This document shows positions 32,269 through 43,689 of a stretch of 64,000 bases of DNA, one piece after another (position 1 is the first letter of the stretch; the number at the start of each line of letters is the position of its first letter). Source of the stretch: Gnetum montanum (lineage: Eukaryota > Streptophyta > Gnetopsida > Gnetales > Gnetaceae); the NCBI GenBank assembly GCA_015680685.1, contig MNCI01027002.1, forward strand, positions 124,001-188,000, given 5' to 3'. A program made the translations under genes and the position numbers. The notes under the pieces are model-generated. The model saw only the letters and a program-made list of their open reading frames with translations. It was not told the DNA's origin and did no database searches.

Positions 32269-33990
32269 ATGTCTCTCTCACAAGACTATAATAATGCCAC
32301 ATCCAATGAGGCAATTCATTGGAGAACCAATGAATATTATAACAATGAAGATTGGAGTACGCAACCTAAGGTGGGGGTTTCTTATAACCATAAACAAAGA
32401 CAACATCATCCCAATGCACGAAAGCATAACTTAGCTAATGACAATGAACCCCTACTAGCCTGTACAAGCTTAACAGAAATACAAGAGGCTATTCGAATAG
32501 CTTGCAGGCATCATAAGGAAAGTTGTCTACCCATGCTTGATTTAAACAGCTTTCCCAAGTTTTTAGGAGACTATGATTCAGATCCGCAACAATATTTACA
32601 AGCCTTCTACGATGCCTGTACATGGAACAACATTGATAGTGGGTGGCAAAAACTTAAGCCCTTTCCTATGACACTTGTTGGCCAAGCAAAAGTATGGTAT
32701 ATCTCATTAAAACCAAAATCAATTCAACGTTGGCTGACAATGGTAGAAATTTTCAACGAAAGATATAAAACCTATGCGAAAGTGTTAGCCTCGAGGAGAC
32801 AAACCCAAGAATGGAAACAAGCACAACATGAACCCTTGGACATGGCCTTAGAAAGATATTATGCACTGTTAAACAACTACCCAAGCCATGGTTTCTCTGA
32901 GGAAAGGCTAATGTACCATATCATTGATGGACTCCGTAATGAAACAAGGGAGACCCTAGGGATGTACACTCGAGGTCAACTATATGAGCTACGAACCCAT
33001 CAACTCCAAGAGCTTATTAAGTGAATAGTGAAAGAAGAAGGAGAAATAGCCAAATGGGAGAATGTTGAAAGTTCTCAATAGGACCAAAATCTTAACTCAA
33101 CAAGGGTCCATGATCATGAAGAGGAGAAATCAACTCACTTCAAAGAGGTGGAATCATCTTTGCCAATCCTACAATTACTAGATGAAATTGAGGCAAAGAT
33201 CAATAAGATGAAAAACTGGGTATATGAAAGATGTGGAGAATATGCCAACATTATTAGAGGAAAAACTATGCCAAATTGAGAAATAGGATAGGACACCACG
33301 CGATAATCAAAACAAAAGGTAGAAGATAATAAGGATAAGAACTCACCTGCCAATCATATGTATCAATGTAATATTTTCTTGTACGATCACCCCAAAGGTC
33401 AATGTCCAATCTTGTCACATTTACATGAGCATTGGGGAGGAATGTTACATCCAGAGTAAGTACAAAAATACTGTGTCCAACCACAGTGGCAAAAACCTCA
33501 GTCGTGGGGGAGGCCACTGCCAATTGGACCATACCCTTCATATGTCCCAGTGCCAAATGCTTATTATGTTCAACACCCTATTTATCCAACAAGATCAGCA
33601 TCCTCTACCTCACCTCATTGTTATCATTCTCCCGAATACTATCCACCCATGTCCTCTCCAACAAAATCTCCACCTCATGTGCCTTACACTTCTTCTCAAC
33701 CTCAATATTCTCATACTTCATCTCCTTCTACATCACCGCCAGCTATGCCAGAAGATTTTGCACCACAGCACCAACCCACAAACGTTACTTGTGTTGCTAC
33801 TATCAACAGCAATGGAGGTCCTTCACAACATCAAAGGCATTCCTTCTTTAGATGTGACTATCGAAAGCGATACCACAGTTCAGAAACCACCACATACGCC
33901 AACTCAGCACAAATCCAACACTGTGGTGCATCTTCCTCTTCAAACCCAATGCCTCATATTACCTTATCAAGGCCACCACCCTTATGAATA
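32269..33990 (+). pseudogene. E7 gag, capsid part open, distal part broken
   Basis: The first 251 codons (32269-33021) are open: MSLSQDYNNATSNEAIHW, then LDLNSFPKFLGDYDSDPQQY, WYISLKPKSIQRW, FNERYKTYAKV, YPSHGFSEERLMYHIIDGL and MYTRGQLYELRTHQLQELI. This is a plant retrotransposon gag capsid region, like Athila gag. TGA at 33022, TAG at 33079 and more stops near 33277-33306 break the frame, but it continues in phase with a coiled-coil-like stretch (33160-33240), CNIFLYDHPKGQCPI (33367-33404), and a Pro/Ser/Tyr-rich tail (33550-33987; YYPPMSSPTKSPPHVPYTSS). Gag forms the particle that packages element RNA. As E7 has no pol, an intact gag could have acted in trans or in cis. Confidence 0.8.
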
Positions 33991-34259
33991 TTGCCACATG
34001 GGGAGACATGTTGATCCTTGCATACCATCTTATGGTCACAAGTACCATAGTGGGTCAACTCCTTATAAATTAACCACATCTTATAACTTGCCCCACTATG
34101 TCAACTCTAATTAAGTGTGTGAACCCTAATGAGGTAAGTATGACCAAGTCCCAATATTTCCAACATGCAAGGATCCCCACCTTCCATTTATTAATTCTAG
34201 CCATGCTCAACCATTTAGTTATAAGGGGTATCCTCCATTCTAACAACATAGAATTAATA

Positions 34260-34380
34260 AATGTTTTTCTATTTCTTTAATTTTTCAACTTTTTATTTTC
34301 CATTTTTTCATCCTTTTAATTTATTGTTTTATCTTTTTGTCTTTTTATCATTTTATGAGTAATCTCATCCATGAATAAAA
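34260..34380 (+). other. E7 T-rich tract
   Basis: Pyrimidine-rich, coding-poor tract directly after the gag tail, equivalent to the tract that follows integrase in pol-bearing copies. It marks the deletion point in E7. Confidence 0.55.
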
Positions 34381-35580
34381 TACTCATGTGGCTCGTTGGT
34401 TGAGGTGTTATTCTATGCTATTGAGTTTTGGACGATTAATTATTTGGACAGTGAGCCCATTACACCCACTCAACCATTCTACAAATAAGAGGTTCTGTTC
34501 AAGGGTACAGTGATATTCTTGACATTTCTTGAAACTTAAAATTAATTCTATTTTCATTGTATCCAGAATGAAGAAGGATGGACCAAGAGGGAATGATTGG
34601 GGTGTGACATCAAGGGGACTTGCAGATTCTCTTTGGTGATGTTTGTGGGAGTTATCATGCAATGTGGTTACACTAAGATCCTTGTAGATCTAATAAAAAA
34701 TGGGAGTAAGAGTAATAAAAAAGGCACTCAAAAATCAAATGTTGTTCTAGGGGATCACACTAGAAAGACATGCACCCATGCCTGAAGCTTGGTGATTTCT
34801 CTGGATTCAGTAAAGTTCAAAAAAGAAAAGAAAAAGAAGAAGAAAAGGTGCCACAAAACAAAAGTCACTCCTCCCTTGAATAAAACTCCAAGTGATCATA
34901 CGCCTTGTTGTTTTGGTACTCTCATAGTTGTTCATCATGGGATGAAACAATGCAGTGTCACTAATTAGAGGAATGGACTTGGTCCTAATCTTTGAATGAT
35001 GGGTTAATGACACCTTAATCATGCTTTACATGCAAGATTCATTGTGCCCTGAGTCAGCTACCTCACGTTCCAATCTCTGCAATCCCTTCTTCGATTCATC
35101 TCATCTCGTTGTTCTTGTATTTGTGACTTGTGTCTTGTATAGCATTGAATTCATACCTCATCATGGTGGTATCAACATGTGTGTGTTTTGTTGCATTGGT
35201 ATAGATTACATTCAACCCTTATAATGCCTACAAACATCTTAAGGTATGGTTACACAAGGGCATATAGGTTGGAACCTGCTTTGGGGAGGACCCACTTATG
35301 TAACTTTTGTAATTTGTACTTGTTGCACAACACCACATCATCTTATACCCTCTGAGTATTTCATTTCCAAACCTATTCTTTCCTTTGTCATCATTTTATC
35401 AAACGTTCCTCAAAACCAAGTTTGACATTAAACTTTTAGGGCAACTTCCTTGAAAAATTTCTAACTCTAAAATCACACTAAGTAAAGAATGAAACATTTA
35501 TTAATGGCAATGAGTAAGGTATGAAATCACTGAAGTTTTATCAATAACCGTACTAACAATTGATATTTATGTGATTATAG

Positions 35581-36062
35581 ATGGCCCCTAAAAGAAGACA
35601 ACAAGGAGGACCTTCTCAAGCATGCAACCGAATGACCTGGGAGAGGTAGCGGCCAAGGACCTCATGTAGAACATGTAGAGCAGAAGGCACTCATTCAGCA
35701 TCCATCATGAAACTCCTATTACTACATAATCTATCCAAGAAAAGGGAGGAGAGGTCAAGGCCTGAGCCTATGAAGAGGAATGATGGCTATTTGTGGCATG
35801 GCATGTCAAGGCCAATCAAGTGTTCCTGTAGCTGCCATGTCCATGAAAAGTGTCGATCCCATCAAACATTGGAACATCAGCATGGATGGCTCATAATCCT
35901 CAATTAGAAGAGGAGAAACGTCAGGTGCTTCTTCAATGGTATCAATCTCAGAAGCCTGACACGCAGGACAAAGGAAAGGCACCCATGGAGAAGCCACCAC
36001 TACGAGAACCCCATGAGTTCCGCAAGTTTGGTCTTTTGTGTCTGTGTCTAAATTTTTTTTAA
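35581..36062 (+). pseudogene. E7 extra 3' ORF, shortened
   Basis: ATGGCCCCTAAAAGAAG at 35581 follows TTATAG (acceptor-like). The open frame MAPKRRQQGGPSQACNRMTW stops early at a TAG. Later frames include NPQLEEEKRQVLLQWYQSQK and DKGKAPMEKPP (35850-36062), which align with E3 at 27825-27910. The FPCLI domain and most of the coiled coil are missing, so this copy is an internally deleted ORF. Confidence 0.55.
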
Positions 36063-36180
36063 TGCTCCACTACAACATGAATAAATTTCTAGTCAGTCAA
36101 TAATCCCATACCTATTCACTGTGTATTTAATTGAGCTTGTTCCTCACTTTCTTTAACTCAAGGAAAAGTTTTTACTCAGT

Positions 36181-36190
36181 CGTGGGGGTA
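36181..36190 (+). promoter_or_regulatory. E7 3' polypurine tract
   Basis: CGTGGGGGTA directly before the 3' LTR, preceded by TTTACTCAGT. In the family this primes plus-strand DNA synthesis. Confidence 0.7.
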
Positions 36191-37077
36191 TGATGAAGTG
36201 CTATATAGTCAATGCATTGACTAGGCCACGTATATAGGGCCCCGTATACGTGGTCGCATCAACGCGGCCCCGTCGACACACCCTCCATGTGTCAACATGG
36301 ACCTGTTTACAAAGCTTCCTATCTCGGCCTATAAATAAGAGGTCCTTCCACCTCATTTAGGCATCCTTTTGTCATTTGTAGCTAGACTCTTTCAGTTTGT
36401 TTCCATAGGAGTTAGAATATTTTCCCAGTGCATGCCCGTTATGTGATGCTTGTAATTGTAGAGATCTTTATTCGAGTGTGGTGTACTTGGACACACACAT
36501 TACCGAAAATAAAGATCGAGATTACTTCATCATTGTAGCGTTCACTTAGTTTTAATTGTCTAGTTTAATTATTAACTTTTATTATTATTTATTGCTTTCT
36601 TAGTTAATATTTATTTATCATCATTTACTATTGCTGTTGTTAAATGCGGAATGAGTATGACTTAATCACTAGCATTGAAGTGTGACTACTTGGTAACCCA
36701 GAAACGTACCTAGGATCTACGCTTGGTAACCCCAGTAGTAGTTGTGCATGAGGTCCAAGATGTGTACGGATGATTAAGGAACATATACTCATTGCACTTA
36801 GTCTAGCTTAGACTCATTTCCTATTGCTCATTAGTTTAATTAATATTATCTTCCATTGTCTCTAGGAGTAGCATTAGTTTAGGATCATATCATATGCCTC
36901 ACTCTGGACTAAACCATACGTGACAAAGCAATACTAGTTCAGGTGGGAAGACAGCGAACTGCGATCAACGTGTAACTATCTAGATACCATAACTAGCCTG
37001 TCCATGGAGTTCAACCGAATCGTGCATGAATGCTCGTATTTGTATGGTTGAGTATAGTGGTACCTCACCACTCATCA
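36191..37077 (+). repeat. E7 3' LTR
   Basis: Pairs with 31278-32129. TATAAATAA at 36330-36338. Its U3 differs by an inserted GC-rich palindromic segment near 36222-36290, including CCACGTATATAGGGCCCCGT then ATACGTGG, that the 5' LTR lacks. The remainder is nearly collinear with the 5' LTR, with scattered transitions. Confidence 0.88.
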
Positions 37078-37850
37078 TCTATTTTTGCATAATATTAAAC
37101 TCCTATTATGATTTTTCATAGAAGAGCTTATGTTTTTGGAAAGCCTCAAAAGCAATTTAATAGTAATGTCTTAATAAAATTGCTTGTCTTAAGAATAGAG
37201 AATCTAGGAAAATATTTGGTATTTTGATGGGACTGAAATAGATTCTTTATTCTTTAAAGTTTATTGCGTTTGTATTGCAATAAAGAAAGTGTTAAATTTT
37301 TTGAAAGCTCTGTTGAATGCAATCTTTGACAACTATTAACTAGCGAAAATAGAGACTCATACTTTGTTGTTTATGCAACAATTTTTGGTGCTATAATAAG
37401 ATTTTCTTTATGAAATTTCTTGTTGAGTTTTGAAAGTTTTAATAGTTTGTAGTTATTGAATTAGAAATAGATTTATTATGAAGTGTTTACTTGTATCAAT
37501 TTATCTTACTTAAATATTTGAGGCTTCACACAAATCTTCTTTCTTTTCTTTTCTCTTACTAAGTCCATTGAATCTTGCTCTATTTTTAGTTTTCTTGTGG
37601 AACTTTCTCTCTAGAGAAAATTAAGAGTAGATTAGTAGAATTATGTTAAAATGTTTTTACAAAATTTTATTTGTTACAAGTAGTGTACTATAAGGACTAT
37701 ATAGATTAAGTGATTGGACAAAATAGGAAACCTTCAACAATTCACGGTATTTGACAAAGATAGCTAAATTTCTTTTATGAAAGCCAATTATAGTTTCATA
37801 CATAGCCCAACCATCTCAACATTTGCAACAAAAAACACATATAATTAGTT
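37078..37850. other. AT-rich spacer between E7 and the M4 nest
   Basis: No open frame of note, no LTR end, no similarity to other parts of the window. A pyrimidine-rich patch lies at about 37525-37560. Confidence 0.55.
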
Positions 37851-37869
37851 CATTTCATAACTACTGAGT

Positions 37870-39988
37870 CTATTTGGAGCTATTTGGGCCATGGTGTTGT
37901 CAGAGACCAACAAGCACCTAAACTCTATTTGAAGAACACCTTTGATCCTATGACTCCTAAGGTCATGAGACTGTGAGGCCACCCCAATGTTGGTGGTCTG
38001 GTCCCAAACATTTGCCAACACCTATGCCTTTAGTCACTAAATTATCCTTCTGAATACGATCAACTCATAACATGTCATGCAGAATCACCATCTTATGTCT
38101 CTCACCAACCATTACATCCTCCTTAGCACTTTCATATACCTCTTCCATCTTGCCACCCCCATTCATATAGGGATAACTGCAAATACAACATCAAGGCCAT
38201 GGATTTATAGAACACTGCCATCTCCATTACATTCTCAACCTCTTTGAGCCTACACTGAAGCTCTTGCATAGCTTCATATCTTGTAAGTGTCGGGTTGAGA
38301 AATGTGGGGTTGGCAATTTGGGCTCTTAGTTCAGCAACCTTCACAGCTAAGCATTCATTTTGCTCTCTAGCTATTTTGAGTTGCCCCTCCAATATGAAGT
38401 TTTTGTACCTTACCTCTAGTAGCTATGACTGGGTTGTAGTGATTTTATTTAGAAGGTCAAAGACATTTGGAAGCAGTTGCTTGGTCCCCACTAATCACTT
38501 TAGCAATTCCTTATGCTACACTACACTTATTCTAGCACTTATAGTTCTCATGGACGTCTACTCATCTTTGAGTGTATTGATGTCTAGTGTAGATGTTGTC
38601 AATGTGTTGAGCATTTCAGCAATCCTATCAGTGACCACTTCTACTATTGTTTTCTACCCCTTGTGTTGCATCACCAAAATAATTGCCCCTTCACCCTTCT
38701 CCAAACGCACTAAGAAGGTTGTAGCATTTCTAGAAATTTCTAGGTGGCTTTGTTCTATGAGACATACTGTGATCTCTCTAGCACTCAAATTCAACCTTTT
38801 GGGTTGAGAAAATGGTTTTGCCCTCATCCACTAGACAAATTTTTCGAGCCACATCATTAAGGTGACTCATGGCTAGTCTATATACAGATGGGTCCCCACC
38901 ACTCGTGCCTACTCTTTGTTCTTGTTCACTTAAAAGCCATTCTTTGTATTTACGTAACCATTGGGTAGTTGTAGTGATGTCTGGCACTATTTTTTGAGTG
39001 GTAGGTGATGGTGATCACTACTCCACTTCTTGAATTATAGTTGCAGACATTTTATTCTTCATCATTTCCGCCTAGTTGGTAACTAGAACAGTTCTAACAT
39101 CGTCATTGGTGTAATGGACTATCCCTCCCCTTTGACAAAGTTTTCCAATGAGGCATGGGAAGGGAGTGCCTTCCTTCCACATTCATTTTCTTTAAAACAC
39201 TTCTTCATCTCTAGATAGATTAGTTAAGGTTAATTAGGAATCTCCCATTTAGAGTAGCACATGCCAAGTAGAGAAGGTAGTGATTTTTCTTGGTCTCACC
39301 ATGGGATTAAGGTGGAAGGCTGCAATATTATAATGGATCCTCTCTGCTAGTGTAAGTGCACCAAACTCCTTATAGTCAACACCATAACACTATTGCACCC
39401 ATTGTTTTCTTGATACACATATCCACCTACATTGGGATCTCAGTAAGGTTCATCCTTGTTTTAGGTAACCCAACTACTGTAGCAATGGCCTATGCCAAGT
39501 AGGACATTGAGATGTCCTTAATCTTTACTGTTGCTATAGGTTGCCTATTATTCTAGAACAAAAATGGCTCTCCCATGTATGACTCCCTAGTGGAAGTGAT
39601 GATTGGCCACATGGGAGAGGCCTTTAGCTGGTCCTACACTTCTATTGGTGTATGCTCCTAAGAAAGGATCAAAGTTTAACTCTTGAAGCATCGATTTTTG
39701 GACCTCCTTTGATTTGAATTAATTTAGGTAGGCCTATATTAAGGTCACCTCGAGGCTTTTTGGTTGCGTAGATGCATCCTCTTAATGGAAGTGTTCTATT
39801 GCCAGTGTTGCTAATTCTGGAATCTATTTGATAAATTCCACTTTTACCTCCTCCTTAAGAGGACCTATGGCATGGGTTGTGAGTAGTTCTTCTTGTTGGG
39901 GCTATTCTTGGCCTCTTCCTATTCTAAGCTAGTTTTCCCTTGGTTGGGACAGTCTTGCTTCTTGTGTGTGCTTTCCTTTTGGTGCCAT
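37870..39988 (-). pseudogene. M4 extra ORF, copy 1 with coiled-coil tail
   Basis: ATG at 39988 (MAPKGKHTQEA) after CTGCAATTGCAG-type sequence. Broken by stops. Readable parts include QWLRKYKEWLLSEQEQRVGT and YRLAMSHLNDVARKICLVDE at 38987-38778. The tail, 38392-38132, is MEGQLKIAREQNECLAVKVA, ELRAQIAN and LQCRLKEVENVMEMA, heptad-like and probably a coiled coil. The FPCLIRKIC-type domain lies near 39120-39180 (complement reads LPMPHWKTL region, degenerate). This copy keeps the acceptor-like site but not the promoter and donor found upstream of copy 2. Confidence 0.55.
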
Positions 39989-42010
39989 CTGCAATTACAA
40001 TACATCAATGAATTAGTAGATGTAATGTGTAACTTTGAAGTTTTTGAATAAATTTTCTCATTAGTTAGTTACACTTTGGCTAAGGTTGGACCATGGAAAA
40101 TTTCTTATTTTATTAATTATTTATTATAATTATCACCAGAGCTTGTTGGAAAGGTTTAACTCTTGTAATTTAGTGTTTAATAGTTGATTTTTAGTTAAAA
40201 ATTTATTGTAATTTAGTCATGTTATTTAGAAGATCAAAGACTTTCGGAAGTAGTTGCTTGATCCCCACCAATTGGTCCAACAATTCCTTATGCTACGCTA
40301 CACTTATTCTACCACTTATAGTTCTCATGGACATCTATGCATCTTTGAGTGTAGTGATGTCTAGTGCAGATGTCATCAGTGCATTAAGCATTTTGGAAAT
40401 CTTGTCAGTGACCACTTCTGTTATTTTCTGTCCCTTGTGCTACATCACCAAAACAATTTCCCCTTCACCCGCCTCCAAGCGCACTGAGAAGGTTGTAGCA
40501 TTTCTAGAAATTTCTGGGAGTGGTTGTTGTTCTGTGAAACATACTATGACCTCTCTAGCACTCGAATTCAACCTCATGAGTAGTTGCATTCTTTGGGCTG
40601 AGAAAATGGTTTTTCCCCCATTTAGCAGATTGATTTTTTGAGCTACCTCATTAAGGTGACTCATGGCTAGTCTATATACAAATGGGTCCCCACCACTCAT
40701 TCCTGCTCTTTATTCTTATTCACTTAAGAGCCATTCTTTGTATTTTCATAACCATTGGGTAGTTGTAGCAATGTCTGGCACTATCGTATGAGTGGTAGGT
40801 GGTGGTGGTCATTGCTCCTCTTCTTGAATTGTAGTTGCTGACATTTTATTTTTTATCATTTCCACCCAATTGGTAGCTGGAATAGTTCTAACATCATTGT
40901 TGGTGTAATGGACTATCCCTCCCCTTTGACAAATTTTTCTGATGAGGCATGGAAAAGGGAGTGTCTTCATTCTACATTCATTTTCTTTAAAGTACTTCTT
41001 CATCTTTAGATAGATTAGTTGTGGAAGGTGGATCAAGAATCTCCCATTTAGAGCAGCACATGGTCGAGGAGAGAAGGAAATGATTTTGCTTGGTCTCACC
41101 ATGGGATTAGGGTGAAAGGCCACAATCTTATAATGGATCCTCTCTACTAGTGTAAGTATACTAAACTCCTTGCAGTCAACACCATAATACTATTGCATCC
41201 ATTCTTTCTTGATACTTAGATCTACTTGCATCGAGATCTCAGTAAGGTTCATCCCTATTTTAGGCAACCCAAGTGTTATAGCAATGGCCTATGTTAAGTA
41301 GGACATTGAAATGTCCTTGATCTTTACTATTGCTCTAGGTTGTCTATTATTCTAGAACAAAAATGTCTCTCCCATATACCACTGCCTAGTGGAAGTGATG
41401 ATTGGCCACAAGGGAGAGGCATTTAGCTGGTCCTACTCTTATGTTGGTGCATGCTCCTATGAAAGGATCAAAATTTAACTCCTGAAGCATCTATTTCTAG
41501 ACCTCCTTTTATTTGAATTGATTTAGGCAAGCCTCTGTTAAGGTCACCTCGAGGTTTGTTGGTTGTGTAGATGCATCATCTTAATGAGAGTGTTCTATTG
41601 CTAGTGTTGCTAGTTCTAGAATCTATTTGATAAATTCCACTTTTTCCTTCTCCTTAAGAGGACCTATGGCATGGGTTGCAAGTAGTTCTTCTTGTTGGGT
41701 CTATTCTTGGCCTCTTCCTATTCTAAGCTAGTTTTCCCTTATTTGGGATGGTCCTACTTCCTATGTGTGCTTTCCTTTTGGTGCCATCTGCAGTTACAAT
41801 AAATCAATGAATTAGTAGATGTAAAGTGTAACTTTAAAGTTTTTGAATACCTTTTCTTGTTAGTTAGTTACACTTTGGCTAAGGTTGGACCATGGTAGAT
41901 TGCTTATTTTATTATTATTTTATTAATTATTTAATATAATTATCGCTAGAGCTTGTTGGAAAGGTTTAACTCTTGTAATTTAGTGTTTAATAGTTGATTT
42001 TTAGTTAAAC
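38435..42010 (-). repeat. Tandem duplication of about 1.78 kb within M4
   Basis: Unit 1 is about 38435-40200 and unit 2 about 40217-42010. They match along the whole length at an offset of 1777 at one end and about 1810 at the other. Shared landmarks include TTATTTAGAAG at 38445 and 40222, the GGTGCCATCTGC start region at 39981 and 41780, and the AGTGTTTAATAGTTGATTTT end at about 40175 and 41980. The unit spans the extra-ORF N-terminal part and the end of its leader intron, stopping before the coiled coil. Confidence 0.9.
40217..41787 (-). pseudogene. M4 extra ORF, copy 2 (N-terminal part)
   Basis: ATG at 41787 follows CTGCAG. The frame is broken, but 41123-40809 is open: MAFHPNPMVRPSKIISFSPR, then LIHLPQLIYLKMKKYFKENE, LPFPCLIRKICQRGGIVHYT and ATNWVEMIKNKM. 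The FPCLIR block matches E3 at about 23780. Frame 40700-40440 gives YRLAMSHLNEVAQKINLLNG, as in copy 1. The copy ends at the duplication junction and lacks the coiled-coil tail. Family as in E3; function unknown. Confidence 0.6.
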
Positions 42011-42090
42011 CTTTGTGGGAGTTAGAAAAAAGCATGAAAAAATTTTTGTGAAAAATGGTACATTTGTGGCCCCCATGACAAAGAGCTTAC
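41788..42090 (-). promoter_or_regulatory. Candidate leader intron upstream of M4 extra ORF
   Basis: On minus, CCAAAG is followed by GTAAGCTC at 42091/42090, a consensus plant donor. The segment ends AACTGCAG at 41788, abutting ATGGCACC. Length 303 nt. M2 has the same edges. Confidence 0.55.
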
Positions 42091-42235
42091 CTTTGGTAGC
42101 GACAGGTTCAAAGAACAAAGTGATTTGGATAAACAGTTTGTGAGTTATGGGCTCTAGAATGTTCTGGGCTCTGAAAAATTGAAAAACTCCTTTGGCGTTT
42201 GTGAGAAAATGTAAAATTTTCTAATTAGGGTTGCA

Positions 42236-42246
42236 CCTATTTATAC
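42236..42246 (-). promoter_or_regulatory. TATA-like box upstream of M4 extra ORF
   Basis: On minus GTATAAATAGG, the same form as the LTR TATA boxes (CTATAAATAAG), about 150 nt before the donor-like site. Short GGCC and GACTCGTCAATGTGG units lie behind it (42250-42300). Confidence 0.5.
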
Positions 42247-42688
42247 TATTTTTGTACCACATTGACGAGTCCCTCTATATGAGGCCTATCGGCCAAAATT
42301 TTCAAACATCAATATCTTAAAAAATATAATGAATTTTTTAATGAAATTGGAATCCCAAAAATATCAAGAATATGATAAAATCATTAAAATGATCTTTGAA
42401 AGCTCAAAAATTAAAAATGTTGATGGAGAACATATTTAATGAATAAAATATGTAAAGAAGCACATGGTCTGATGTGGAAGATGGGTGTACAAAAGATTCC
42501 AATTGCAAGAATGCCTAGGCATAAGGTACTTAATGAACTTGACCAAGGGATATACAAGTGTATCCTCCCTATAGTAGGCACATGCCTTTTATTTTTCCTT
42601 GCATAACCTCAACCTAAGGAGTCTGTGGGCCCTAGAGGTGACTAATGGTTGACAAAATTTAAGGACCAAAACTCGAAAGATTCTACCT

Positions 42689-42879
42689 NNNNNNNNNNNN
42701 NNNNNNNNNNNNNNNNNNNNNNNNNNNNNNNNNNNNNNNNNNNNNNNNNNNNNNNNNNNNNNNNNNNNNNNNNNNNNNNNNNNNNNNNNNNNNNNNNNNN
42801 NNNNNNNNNNNNNNNNNNNNNNNNNNNNNNNNNNNNNNNNNNNNNNNNNNNNNNNNNNNNNNNNNNNNNNNNNNNNNNN
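42689..42879. other. Assembly gap (191 N)
   Basis: Run of N at the same element position as the gap in M2, flanked on the right by TCTAAGGGGTGTGCTTT, which is also present in M1 at about 3314. Confidence 0.99.
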
Positions 42880-43548
42880 TCTAAGGGGTGTGCTTTGAAT
42901 TCTCATAATTTTTTTTTAAAATCTGGATGCAAACCACACCATGCAAAAAATTTATTTGACTTCCTATTTACTGGTTAGAATGGAATGGTAAGAAGTCTAT
43001 GAAAAATACTCAAGCACTCAAGTAAGTAGAAAAGTATAAAGAGTATTGAGTTTCCTTGAAGTCACATCCTATTCAAGCCTTTGAATCCTTCCCAATTCTA
43101 GAAACTACTAAGGTCATAAATTTATTAACAGTTGATTTAATGAAAGGGATCTCAAACTTCCAGAATAAGAAAAATTATAGAGTTTGTGGATGGGTAGATG
43201 TCATGAACTCACTGCCTATTCCATGAAAAACAAACCATGGCTAAGCCATCAGTACAAAAATTCAGAAATAGAAATCAAATATTAAGTACAAACCACCCTT
43301 AATAGCAACTATAGCACCGTTGTGTCCTATTAGCAATAAAGCACTTTTATTACTGAAAATTTGAAAACCACACTTAAACAAGACAAAGTACAAAACAAAG
43401 TATTCAATAAAGATTCAAATGTACTAACGATGGTGTAAAACAAAAAATGGTGTAAAATGAAAAATTTTAAAAATCAATAAGTTGTAAAAGAAATAAATTA
43501 CAAAATCAAAAATGTGGAGCAAAAAAAATAGAAAAATTGAGGAGCCAT

Positions 43549-43580
43549 CTCCCCCACAACTAAGTTAGAAGGAGGAGATT
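43549..43580 (-). promoter_or_regulatory. M4 post-integrase polypurine-like tract
   Basis: On minus CTTCTAACTTAGTTGTGGGG followed by GAGAT, closely like the 3' PPT of M6 (TACTTAGTTGTGGGGGTA). Confidence 0.6.
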
Positions 43581-43689
43581 TGAAAAATTGAACATGGTTG
43601 TCCATTTGTCGAGGTAGTTATTGCATTGACTTGTCTTGGTTCTAGGAAAAGCTTTACTTATTAGATGTTGACCAACTATTTTTTTATTT

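Larger units (their letters stand above)
31278..37077 (+). mobile_element. E7: complete gag-only Athila-like LTR element
   Basis: LTRs at 31278-32129 and 36191-37077, a primer site, gag, a T-rich tract, the extra ORF and a 3' PPT. There is no protease, RT, RNase H or integrase; about 4.1 kb internal. This fits the TR-GAG/LARD type of non-autonomous element. Flanking pentamers are TTTGT and TCTAT, which do not match exactly (two transitions apart), so the target duplication is unproven. Confidence 0.85.

Noticed and set aside
33425-34114. His/Leu-rich plus frame in E7
   Set aside because: It is not in phase with gag. The in-phase frame (33550-33987) gives the expected Pro/Ser/Tyr-rich tail.
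31273-37082. Target duplication of E7
   Set aside because: The flanking pentamers TTTGT and TCTAT do not match; explaining them by two transitions is possible but unproven.
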